A stretch of 64,000 nucleotides of DNA, taken from Sinohyriopsis cumingii (lineage: Eukaryota; Mollusca; Bivalvia; Unionida; Unionidae). The notes below the pieces were generated by a model. It saw only the letters and a list, made by a program, of their open reading frames with translations. It was not told the origin of the DNA and searched no databases. Location of the stretch: the NCBI GenBank assembly GCA_028554795.2, contig CM068841.1, positions 26,159,308 through 26,223,307 of the forward strand. The letters are read 5' to 3'. A program made the translations under genes and the position numbers. This document shows positions 26,089-36,700 of the stretch, piece after piece; the stretch's first letter is position 1, and every line of letters starts with the position of its first letter.

Positions 26089-26700
26089 TACATTTCTTGT
26101 TTAGATTTTGGTGTTGATGTTGACTACACATTTTATCATGTATTTATATCTACCTTGGAGAAACGTGTGACTATTTTGTTGACTGTTTATCAAATTTTAA
26201 AAGATAGATGTTGTATTTGTGACTATATTACATATATCAACCATGGTAATCATATTTGTATGAGCCTTGAAGAGAAACATAATACTTGACCATACAATTG
26301 CGATAAACGACTTCCTTTTCATTATTGTCTGCGTGAGATGAAAATAATGAGATAACTAAGCGTACAGCCTCTATAAATTTAATGTGAAACGTGGAAGAAA
26401 CAATAAATGATTAAATAACAGTTTAAGACAAGTTTAAGTTTTGGTATCAATAGTGAAAGCGATAGAAAGCTGTAATAAAGATTATCAATTTTTAATGGCC
26501 CTCGCTATGGTTCATTAGTACATGAGTTTTCGTTAGATCAAATATTCTATTCATAAGGCTAAAATTGATATTTACTTAATCGTGATTCGTAAATTGATCA
26601 ATACTATCTGTTACCAGGAGATAGAGATATAGTACTATTTAATGGCTTAGTAACAACAATTGGGTTTATACCTGTATTATGCTCTATGGAAAAAATATCG

Positions 26701-26711
26701 TGTTTTACCTG
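26701..26711. repeat. Target-site duplication, left side of SINE in copy B (11 bp)
   Basis: TGTTTTACCTG, repeated exactly at 26847-26857. Confidence 0.9.
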
Positions 26712-26846
26712 TTGTTGTTGTTGTAGGGTTTAACGCCATTTTTCAGCACACGATAGGCTATACATGTGGTCAGTATTAATGGTGGATGAATAACTCGGGG
26801 AAAACACCGGTTAGAACCACCGACCCTCGAGAAGCTACTGGCAAGC
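26712..26846 (-). mobile_element. 5'-truncated tRNA-derived SINE, minus strand
   Basis: The reverse complement of this 135-bp block ends in the same GGCGTTAAACCC segment and (CAA)n tail as the full SINE at 20687-20936. It also shares the GCTTGCCAGTAGCTTCTCG body motif and the TCGGTGGTTCT motif. The tRNA-like head is missing, as in 5'-truncated target-primed insertions. An 11-bp duplication flanks it. Copy A has the matching unoccupied site (TGTATTACCTG at 17294-17304), so the insertion postdates the duplication. Confidence 0.93.
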
Positions 26847-26857
26847 TGTTTTACCTG
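26847..26857. repeat. Target-site duplication, right side of SINE in copy B (11 bp)
   Basis: TGTTTTACCTG, an exact copy of 26701-26711. Confidence 0.9.
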
Positions 26858-27867
26858 TATTATGATCTATAAGAAACCACATCGTGTATTACTTGTATGA
26901 TGGTATGTGAAAAAAACATCGTGTATATCCTGCATGATGCTCTGTGTCACAGCTTTGTGTATTACCTGTATGATGCTCTATAGCAACATAGTATATATCT
27001 GTATGAAACTCTATAGAAACAATATCGTGTATTAATTGTATGAAGCTCTATGAACACAACATCGTGTTATACCTGTATGACGCTCTATGGAGACAACATC
27101 ATGTATTGCCTGAATGAAGCTCTATGGAGCTCTGTGATACAACATCGTGTTTTACCTGTATGAAGCTCTATGGAGACAATTTCCTGTATTACCTCAGAGA
27201 CGCTCTATGGAGACAGTTTCCTGTAATGCCGGTAGGAAGCTCTGTACAAACAACATCGTGTATTAATTGTATGAAGCTCTATGAATACAACATCGTGTTA
27301 TACCTCTATGACGCTCTATGTAGACAACATCGTGTATTACCTGTAGGAAGTTCTATGGAGACAGTTTCGTGTAATACCTGTATGAAGCTCTATGCAGACA
27401 ACAACGTGTATTACCTGTAGGAAGCTCTATGAGACAACATTGAGTTTTACCTGTATGAACCTCTATGGAGACAATTTCCTGTATTGCCTGTAGGAACCTC
27501 ATGCTCACTTTTTTTTCTTCGTTTTAACGACACAAACATAATTTACTTTTTCTATGAAAAAGGGAAAGTATTGTTTCTTGGAGCAATGAAATTATATTGC
27601 ATTACTAGATAAGGTTCGGTTCATGGTTGTATCAATTTTATTAGCTCCACTTTTTTGTAGTCAACCTTTAAATTTCTTGTCACGCTAAGCATATCAGGAA
27701 AGAAATTCAATCATAAAAGGTATTAAGTACCTAACATGTAATATTCAGATTTACGGTTGAAAAGATAATTGTTTTCTCTTGGTTTCAACGGCACTCTAAC
27801 ATATTAAGCGTTATATCTTGCCGAGCGTATGGGAACTGAATGCATTTCCAATGGAAACTCAGAAGCA

Positions 27868-28330
27868 GCAGATCCTGGTTGGCCCGGGAAGGTACCGTTG
27901 CTGCGACTATTTGATTACGAGGCCGAGCACTCTGTGCCTCCCTAAAAAAATTCAATATAAAGAAAACGAGAGATTGTTCAATCCCAATCCGTTTTTTTTA
28001 TTGACGGAAGAAGCGAACTTTAAAAACAAAATGTTAATATTGAAAACCAAAACTATTAAATTATCCTTTATTACCTTAATACAGATACAGCATGCAAAAC
28101 AGCATTATTAATAATCCACTTTTGTTTATAATTCCAGATTCAAATAAAATACAGTTGAGTCACAATGTTAAAGAAATATTTTTTTATTGAAAACCAAATT
28201 TATCTTCTCTTACGTATTAACAGAAGAACTAAAAGTCTATATATGAATACATGCTGCATGTGTTGATATTCATACAAATTTACTACGAAAAACAGCCCTA
28301 TAATTTGTTACAAACAACACCACCTTCATT
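27868..28330. other. Block of ~460 bp present only in copy B
   Basis: Copy A reads straight from CCAATGGAAGCACAGAGGCA into CTAGGAAAATG near 18165, whereas copy B has about 460 bp between the matching phrases. The block starts GC-richer (GGTTGGCCCGGGAAGGTACC) and becomes very AT-rich. A 97-codon frame (27818-28111) crosses it but shows no family motif. I find no clear terminal repeats, so it may be an insertion in B or a deletion in A. Confidence 0.75.
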
Positions 28331-28689
28331 AGGCTAGGAAAATGGGACAAATGTACAATGTTGCGTAGCTTTATTATTTTAAACACAAATAAGTTAACTT
28401 CAGAATTTGAATTAAATATCGAAGTAATATTATACGAATTACCCCAAAATGTTAATATACAATCTATCCATTTTAACCGATTTGGTTTAACCGTTTTTTA
28501 TTAATGCTCACATTTGTTCTAACGGAATGGTGTAATACATTTACACAAACCAGGCAACAGTTCGTGAAACACTGTTAATCACATATAAAGGTGCTTGATC
28601 ACCTGAACCGGACAACAACTGGTGACTTTGCTATTAGTCACATGTAATACTGCAGGGTCATACATACTAGGAAACATCTTGGAACCTTA

Positions 28690-29250
28690 CTATTGGTCAT
28701 ATGCAAAACTGCTCGTTTGCACACAGCTATATCTATGACATTACTAATGGACACAAAAGTAAATCTGCTCGGTCACAGATACCAGACCGCAGATGGTGAC
28801 TTTACTATTGGCTAACTTAATATGCTCAATGACCAGGAAACAGCTGATGATACTGCTGTTGGTTAAAGGTAAAGAAACCAGACAATAGCTGATGCTCCTG
28901 CTATTGGTTATATATAAAGATACCAGACAAAAGCTGATGATCCTATTATTGGCTACATGTAAAGACACCAGGCAACAGCTGATGCTCCTGCTATTGGATA
29001 CATGTAAAGACACAAAACAAAAGCTTATGATCCTGCTATTGGTTACATGTAAAGACACCAGACAAAAGCTTATGATCCTGCTATTGGTTAAAGGTAAAGA
29101 CACCAGACAATAGCTGATGATCCTGCTATTGGTTACATGTAAAGACACCAGAAAAAAGCGTATGATCCTGCAACTTGTTACATGTAAAGACACCAGACTA
29201 CATCTGATGATCCTGCAATTGGTTACATGTACAGACACCAGGCAATAATT
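28690..29250. repeat. 45-bp minisatellite, copy B, about 9-11 units
   Basis: The unit GATGATCCTGCTATTGGTTAC plus ATGTAAAGACACCAGACAAAAGCT repeats with a 45-bp period. The period is a multiple of three, which produces a 164-codon minus-strand frame of 15-residue repeats (SLHVTNSRIISFCLV). The encoded pattern follows the DNA repeat and has no independent support as a protein. Confidence 0.95.
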
Positions 29251-29689
29251 GTTAAATCATCTATTGATCACTAGCAAAATGTTAGAAGATAGTAGGTGAG
29301 ATTGATTGACATAATGTTAGAAGGTAGTGCATGAAATTGCTTGACATAATGCAACTATGCATTTCACCTCATACAACACTAGTTGCGTGCTGACATAGAG
29401 CTAAATGTTTTCGTTGATGTGGAACGTTAACATGTGTCAATAAATTTTATTTTACTCTAAATAATTTCACACTGGCACTAAATTTTAAATTGTATTAATA
29501 TGTGTGTAAAGAAAGTTACAGTTTGAATATGAAATAAAATACAACTTTAAAATAATGTTACTATCAGCTCGATTCTTTTTATGAGACTATTAATTCATTG
29601 CTATACTTGTTTCATATACGCAATAATTCCACTATCCAGCCTACATGATATCTTGTGGAATGGGTTTGCAATGTATTGATATACGACAC

Positions 29690-29900
29690 CAACATTTCAA
29701 GTTGTATATTTACTATCATGTGTCATTTTAATGTACTTATGTTCATTTCTGACGTATTTTTAGATTATGTGCCATAGTAATTCATTAATTTTCGATTGCG
29801 ACGTATTTTAGTATGATGTGTGATTTTAATCCATTAGTTTTCAATTGTGACGTATTTTTATTAATATGTGCCATTTTAATTATATTTCCTATTATTTGCA
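29690..29900. repeat. Decayed ~55-60 bp repeat, copy B
   Basis: Counterpart of 19200-19440. About 115 bp here differ from copy A at only one or two positions. Confidence 0.8.
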
Positions 29901-30472
29901 ATTTTAACGTCATTGTTTTTCGAAAGTAAAATGTTTCAAACTGTGTCGTATACACAAGATATATACCCTGACAATGTCGTATAAACAAGATATTTACCTG
30001 AATGTAAGTTCACAATTAAGGATAAATATAGCTTAACTTTTCAGCAGTTGAAAATGCAGAATTTAGTATTTGCTTGTCTTTCGTTTGTTCTAAAATATAC
30101 TATTTGTATACACTATTTTCTCTTTTTGCAACTTCATCTTGGATAATTATCACAATCATTTGAGTACTTTGTAATTGTGAAAATCTTTCTTTAATTTGAT
30201 GTGGTTATAATGGATACATTTTACATATTTTTTCAGCACTTATAAAACAAATTGTATTATGTGTTTATGACTCTTTTCCTTCTCTAAAATAATCAATTTG
30301 CAAAATGTCAAATAAATAGTTTTCTTGGACTATTTATGTTCGTATTTGCTGAGACCAATACTGGACGAGGGCTTTTCATGGATAATATAGTGTCAGTCTA
30401 TCGTGTACCATTGTGGGATCTTGTTATCATCGCCTGGATTAGGTCTTGAGTTTTAAAGCCTGGCTTCTGTAC

Positions 30473-30608
30473 GTCCCGTTTTCTTCCGCATGTAAATAAG
30501 TTCGAATTAACATCCGTAGTCATGCAGCATTTTTTTTTATTATAAAGCGGCTCTTTTGCCTGTTCATGTGGTTCATGATGGCGGAAATATATAGTATATT
30601 TCAATCCG
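30473..30608 (-). CDS. Candidate internal exon on the minus strand (copy B), unknown protein
   Basis: Counterpart of 19997-20129. The acceptor CTCAG and a GTACAG donor-like site are at matching places, the donor being weaker than GTAAAG in copy A. The shared frame includes FRHHEPHEQ and SNLFTCGRKRD. Evidence is limited to conservation between two paralogous copies. Confidence 0.2.
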
Positions 30609-30805
30609 CTGAGAATGGAATAAAACGAACAACCAATGACTTTTGTATTTTGACAATGATTTCAGTTTCCTTTTTCACTTTGTTTCATTTTCACCAATAA
30701 ACTTATATACAATAACTACAACTAGATATTCAAGCAAACCGAAGAGCATATAAATAAACATACAAACTCTGACAATACTAATTTGTATATTACTGGGATG
30801 ACAAA

Positions 30806-33416
30806 CTCTAATAATATAATTGTACACAATCTGCTTCACTTGCATTCAGTTACATGCCTCTCACGATAGGTTATCACGAGGTGGCATCTAACTAAGCTCG
30901 TACAAACAGTAATTAACTGAAAATAGATGTGCAGCATTTGCCCGTAAATTGCCTGTGTTTAACAGTTGCTGAATTAAATTTAAAATTCGCCCTCACACAT
31001 TCCGTACAAAACACATAAGAAATGTTTTAATTATAAAATTATAAATAATATTGTTCTTAAATTTGTTCAGTGCAAATTGACATACAGCATGGTTTATATT
31101 TTGTCTTTTAATGAAAGTTTCACGAATCAGTTGTCCACAAAACCAACATGGTAAAATCAAAGAAGACGCAAATTGGCTAACTTTAGTCGTAAATTCCAGG
31201 AGAAATTACTTCTCAACCTGAATTAGTTCTTTGCAAAAATAACCCGGTACATAAAAAGAACGGTAGTATTTATATATCATAGAGTAAGACTTTTAAAGTA
31301 ACTCCTCTAGCATTTTTTACGAACACACCATTAGGAAAATCAAACACCATAATAATAGGGTCTGCCCCAGTAAATAACGTCGAATGATGTATTAGGGGTT
31401 TTACAAAAATCAAATAGCCCTGAAATTATTACTTTGCCCAATTAAAAAAGATATTCACTGTGTATCTGCAAAAACTGCGTACTGCTAACCTTTAACGTTG
31501 CCGTAGAAATGTTGTTTTTTTTCATTCTGTGACAGCTGACGCTGGAATGAAAGAAAACAATATCCAGACCCACGGTTATAAAACATTCTAGTACCCAAAT
31601 TCAGACTCACTCAGCTTTTTAAGTCTAGTTGCTCTGTGTTCGTAGATATTCCAATTAGAGGTCAGACGTTTGAGTTTACTCCGAATTTGGTCATGAGAAT
31701 AAATCTTGTAACATACAAGGCAGAACACCGATACTGATGGGTAACTAATGTAATTGTTCTGACCAAGAGGAGACTTCCAAGACTTGTATATGACCCATGG
31801 TAAAAAAAAAATGTAAATTCCCAGGAACCATTCTGCCTGGCTAATATTAAATGTTCTTATCTCAAGTGAAAGCCAAGCACAAAGTTTTATTTAGCATGTG
31901 ATGTAGGATTAATGTTATAGTGTGCACACCATTTCTCTGCATTTCTCATAGCAAAATTCACCTTTGAATACTTGACCCCGAAATCAAAAGGTATCTTCCT
32001 TGCCTGAGCATTAAGCCATCTACAATATTTGGTAAATGTTAATCATAACGTTACCAGACTTGTTTTGCGTAAACGCTACTGATAACAGAAGAACGGACAA
32101 ATAATTAACCAATATATTCCTATCCTGCTCTTATAAGTTTTATGTGTCTTAAATTTGTCACAGCCTTCGTAGAAAAACAAGCTATTTTAGAACGCATGCC
32201 GTGTTTAATACGACAATTTCCTTCTTACCTTAAGCATTTTAATGCTACGGTAAGCAGATATCATGCCAGTAATACATCTTTGACGCATGTTTATAGATCA
32301 GGCGATAACAGCGAAATTCATAACATAAATAGGGCTGTAATAATAAGAATATAATAATGGTAATTTTATGGGTCTTGAATGTGAAACAAATCAAATATTA
32401 AATAATGAATTATTGTCAGTTTACATTCAATGAAAAATATAAAAACGACAGAATTAAAGTACTTTGATTTTCATTAATATTTGCAGCCATTCTTCAAGGA
32501 ATGGCGCCAATCAAAGTAATAATTGTCGAATGGATGTTAATATTCGAAACACACAGTTTATTGTGTTACAAATATTCTGTACAGGCAATTTCTAGTAAAA
32601 TTCAAAGACAACAGCATTAATTATGATTCGATTTAAACTGTTTCGAGATGTTACTGCAATAAAGTTGGGGTCTGTGTATTGGTACATAGCTCTCCAACTT
32701 AAGGATTTCTTAGATTTTTTGATCACTTGTTTGATTATAGGAGATCAGTGCTGTGGAATAGTCCTTAGCTCGAATAATTAGCCAATTACTAGGGGAAAAA
32801 AGCGTCACAGAGCGCAGTGTTGGTGAGATTTCATGATGTCATGTTTTAAGTGTAGTGAGTTCAGGTCAGATCTGCAAGTAATCCCTGTTAAAATCTAATT
32901 GCATTAATTCATTGTGTGACCCCAAGTGCATTATGTATGATTTGGGACTAGTGAATTGTACAATGGAATAATTGAGAAGGAACCGTTTCGTTATCTGGGT
33001 GCGCCGTTTATATTTGCTATTATTGTAAATATGGGGTAGATTTACAGGCGAAATGAGACGTAAAATTATGATTTGATTGGCCTAATGTAGTGTAGGAAAA
33101 ATAGTTCCCTGTATTAGGTGGTTGAGTTGTATATTATCGAGGTTTGAAATACTAGTGCTACGTTACGGCAATGTAATGAGAGGAAACCATGCAGTTGTGA
33201 GCTTGACAGCCAATTGTGAATTTGTGAGATTGGTGGTCATGCATTAATTAGGGAAAAATTATTTATAGTCTGGGCGTTTTGGAATTTCCAGTTTACTACA
33301 GTAGTTGCACAGGAGTCCTTGGAAATCAAGGAAAAACAATTGACTTCTAGCGGGGTTCAAGCCATGGTTGACATCACTCGGTAAAAATAACCATTGGCGT
33401 ATTACAATGCATTGCC
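30806..33416. other. Intergenic DNA, nothing recognised
   Basis: AT-rich sequence without repeats, recognisable coding motifs or transposon ends. Confidence 0.6.
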
Positions 33417-33630
33417 AAATAAAAATAATAATAATAATGAGGACTTTGTATAGCACATAATCTTTAGAAGCTATAAGCGCTTTACAACATTAAACAACAC
33501 CTATAAGATAAAAATCATATAATAATATTGTTACAAAAGCAAACACCATGAAATTAGAAAAACATTATATAAAAAATAACTAAAAAAGAACATGCTGAGA
33601 ATATTTCAGGTAGGAAACATGATTAGGTCT

Positions 33631-34362
33631 TTAAGTTTGTTCTTGCAGTCTAAATATGTAACTTTTGAGGGCCCTCTTGAATGTGATCACTGTGTATTTT
33701 TGTTTAAGTTCAGTGGGCAATTCATTCCACGTTGCTAAGCCCTGGTATGCAAAGGAAGGCTGTCCATATGACTTTGTTTTCATAGTGGGAATAATGAGTA
33801 TGCGATTGTCAGAAGAGGAGCGTAAGTATCTTGCTGGTGTATACACTTGGGTGAGATCGGATAGGTATGTTGGACTAGAGTCCGACAGTGAAACGTAGCA
33901 CAGAGAACAAATTTTGTGTTTGATTCTGGATAGAATGGATAGCCAGTATATAGCACAGAGCAGCGGGGAGGTGCGTTCTGATCGTGGTACTCTAAGTATG
34001 ACCCGAGCAGCTGTGTTTTGAACTTTTTGAAGTTTCTGGAGTAAATATTGAGATGAACCAGACATAATTGAGTTACAATAGTCCAGTCTTGAAAGTACTA
34101 ATGAACACACGAGTGTTTTAATGGCATCAACTGAAAGATATTTGCGAACTGAGCTGATGCGTCTCAGCTCAAGTTATGCAGCCTTGCAAATGTTCATTAC
34201 ATGGTGCAATGTGAGAGTACTGTCCAGAGTAACAGCAAGGTTTCGTACTGATTGTGTGAATTTAATGTTGGTGTTACTGATATGTATTGTTTGAGGTAAA
34301 GGATGTGAATGAGAAAGTCTTTGTGTTGTGATCAAAATGGCCTCAGTTTTATCATCATTCAT
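33631..34362 (-). pseudogene. LINE ORF2, region after the RT (thumb and C-terminus, broken)
   Basis: Two frames cover NDDKTEAILI, VTLDSTLT and then SRLDYCNSIMSG, LQKVQNTAARVI, TYLSDLTQVYTPAR, LRSSSDNR, TWNELP and FKRALKSYIF up to the stop at 33631. These are the usual C-terminal landmarks of CR1/L2-like ORF2 proteins. About 190 bp of 3' untranslated region follow before the (ATT)n tail. Confidence 0.88.
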
Positions 34363-34412
34363 CTGCAGCTTGTTACATGTACTTCATGATTTCACTTCAG
34401 AAACGTACCTCT

Positions 34413-35250
34413 CTACACCTTGGATGGTAGCATCAACTTCATTTGGGTGACTATATTTGTATATTTGGGTGTCATCAGCGTACAGTTGGTGAGACACTGA
34501 ATGATGATATATGACAGTTGAGAGCGACTGAGTGTACACAATGAAGAGAACAGGTCAAAGAACAGACCCCTGTGGAACACCACAACATAGATCACCAGTG
34601 ATGGAGTGTATTCCATTTGCAGATACAATTTGTGTCCTGGTGACCAAGTATAAATTGAACCACATTAAGGCTGTATCATGAATGCCAAATACATTCTGGA
34701 GACGGTGAAGTAATATATCATGGTCTATTTGTGTCAAATGCTGCAGACAAATCAAGGAGGGTGAGGACTGTAATCTTTCCGCTATCCAACGCAGAGAGAA
34801 TGTCATTAACTACTTTTATCAGAGTAGTTTCAGTACTGTGGCAATGGCGATATGTAGATTGTACATTGCTAAAAAGACTGTTTGAAATGAGATGAGATAC
34901 AAGCTGGGATAGAGCAACCTTTTCTAAGATTTTTTTATGAATGGAAGATTAGAAACTGGGCGGTAGTTCTTTAAATCGTTATGGTCTAGTGTTGGTTTCT
35001 TCAGCAGAGGCTTTACAGTCGCAGTTTCGAAAAATGATGGGAATTCCCCAGATGAGAGAGAGGTAATAACAGCATCATTTAGTGAAGGCAATACTGGATC
35101 TAAGCACTCAAGCAGTAGTGATGTTGGAATTGGATCAAGTTCACATAACTTTGGTGCACTCTTCATCACGATTGTACGTACAAAGTCCATAGAGACAGGT
35201 TCAAATGCTGCTAATGGTTGCCGCTCAAATTCTGTATCCCAACTGTATGG
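34413..35250 (-). pseudogene. LINE ORF2, reverse transcriptase domain (broken)
   Basis: The first piece carries the RT entry motif NYRPVSNLPF, preceded by FETATVKPLLKKP. The next piece shows CGVPQGSVL, and a further frame contains the catalytic box YADD (34471-34482) followed by TQIY. Three frames are needed to read these, and a segment with the expected ISEKVV-like and AFDTVDH-like motifs is partly garbled between 34924 and 34740. The domain would copy element RNA at the nicked target. The catalytic aspartates survive, but the reading frame does not. Confidence 0.88.
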
Positions 35251-35697
35251 TGACGACGAGTCAATTTAAATTGTGGTGTCAAGCTTATCTCTAATGGTTT
35301 GTACTTTGTCACGGAAAAAATTTGCAAACATGTCCGGAAGGTCGACTGGAGAGAAGGTAGTTGGAAATGGTGTTGATTTGTTCCTTGACATTAGCTTGTT
35401 AGTAATCTCGAAGAGTTCTTTGCAACTTGAATTTTCTGTGATCTTAGTAGTGTAGTGTACAGATTTCGCTGAATGGACTATATTTTTGATATTCTTCTTA
35501 GCGACTTCATAGATTTGCTTATGAATAGTGAGTCTGGTGGAAAGCCAGAGCCTCTCAGCTTTACGGCGGTCTCTTTCTGCAGTGCGATGCTGGTTCCTAA
35601 CACTGCTATACCATGGAGAACACTTTTGAATTGATACTCTGCACTTGGTAGCTTAGGCATGTTTGTCAAGCAATGAACGCAGACAGTTATCGAGTTA

Positions 35698-36690
35698 TTA
35701 TGCGATAGGAGGAAAGCAAGTTGTTAGGTTAGCTTGGATGTCGTGCATTAGTTTGGTTCTTTTTATCATACGGATGTTTCTCTTATTAGCAGATAAAGGT
35801 GGAGGGTTAGGGACTGATATATCAAGATGGCATATAATGCAGAGGTGATCTGATGCAAGGTCATGGAATACCAGGGAGGAATGATGAATGTTATCATCAG
35901 GTCTATGAAGAATCCAGTCTGAAATGTGACCATGTTTATGGGTGGGTTGGGTAACTGACTGTTTGAGGTTGAAAACATTAATGGAATCTATGAGATTTGA
36001 TGTATTTGAGTTTCCGGGAGAGTCAAAGTGAAAGTTGAAATCTCCAAGATTAATCAGGTTGCCACCTTTCGAATTTCCGTCGTCCAGGAGATTCGGAAAC
36101 TGCTCCAAAAAGAGAGAGTCAGCCAGTTTGTTTTTTCTACTAGGAGGAGGGTGGCATAGGCAGAAAAAAGTGGACTGACCTTTGCTCCAGTGTGAGTGTT
36201 GTTTTGACTAGTTCAAATGATGTGTGGTCGAAATTGAATGTTGTGGTGTAGTTAAGACGTTTTACCATGGAGTTCTTTGTGATGACAGAAATTCCACCTC
36301 CGCGAGAATTATGGGGGAACGATTTGATGGAGTAACCAGTGGGTATTAGAACCGTACACTTTGGCTCATCGCCTGATGTTTTTAGCCATGTTTCTGTCAG
36401 CAAAAATATGTCAACATTTTGTTCTTTGATAAAATTAACTATTTCTGTGCGCTTTTCCGGTGATCCTACATACTGGGCATTGAATAATGCAATGCGCAGA
36501 GATATTTTTTGGATAGTTGACACAAAGGTTGACGAATTAATAGGGATTTGAATTAGGTTATCTAAATTAACGGTCGGATATTTTTTTAATGGTTGTTCCG
36601 AAATAAGGGAGATAACTAGGATTCTTTTTCCTGTTCTAGGCCGGCCAGCTTTGAAAGAACGTTTCTTTTTTCGGTTCTGTTTACATTTAG
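35698..36690 (-). pseudogene. LINE ORF2, endonuclease domain (broken)
   Basis: The frame opens near 36690 with a basic segment (KKKRSF, GRPRTGKR) and has no ATG before the domain. It then shows endonuclease motifs: ALFNAQYVGS (the LNARS-like start), DIFLLTETWL, RGGGISVI, and after a frameshift near 36130 LGDFNFHFD, SDWILHR and SDHLCII. These correspond to the AP-endonuclease motifs that nick target DNA. The catalytic Glu (TETW), Asp/Asn (GDFN) and Asp-His (SDH) positions are all present. The frameshift is the only damage visible between the two halves. Confidence 0.88.
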
Positions 36691-36700
36691 GTAATTATGA

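Larger units (their letters stand above)
26655..27500. repeat. 36-bp minisatellite, copy B, about 19 units
   Basis: Same unit as 17230-17775 but more units and more mixed variants (ACAACATCGTGTATTACCTG, GAAGCTCTATGGAGACA). It is interrupted by a SINE at 26712-26846. The open frame at 27124-27420 is a by-product of the 36-bp period. Confidence 0.93.
23640..30805 (+). repeat. Segmental duplication, copy B
   Basis: Collinear with 14130-20330 in the same orientation. It is about 1 kb longer than copy A because it contains extra 36-bp units, a SINE, an extra block of about 460 bp, and an expanded 45-bp array. Alignment was made by eye from shared phrases at both ends and throughout. Confidence 0.93.
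33417..36700 (-). mobile_element. CR1/L2-type non-LTR retrotransposon (LINE), ORF2 nearly complete but broken
   Basis: Read on the minus strand the element contains, in order, a basic linker, an apurinic-endonuclease-like domain, a reverse transcriptase and a C-terminal region. It ends in a short (ATT)n tail at 33417-33438, typical of CR1/L2 relatives that end in short tandem repeats. Several frameshifts and stops split ORF2 into at least six open pieces, so it cannot make a full protein. No ORF1 is seen and the 5' boundary is uncertain: sequence up to about 37050 could be 5' untranslated region. I did not find target-site duplications, which this clade often lacks. Confidence 0.9.

Noticed and set aside
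28744-29238. 164-codon minus-strand frame with 15-residue repeats
   Set aside because: The 45-bp unit length explains the open frame. The plus strand is partly open too, and copy A does not preserve the frame.
18690-29250. CTGATGA motif in the 45-bp units as a hammerhead ribozyme core
   Set aside because: No GAAA core element or supporting stems occur at the required spacing. The motif is simply part of the repeat unit.
33665-36551. Several plus-strand frames across the LINE
   Set aside because: They are antisense shadows of ORF2, which carries endonuclease and RT motifs on the minus strand.
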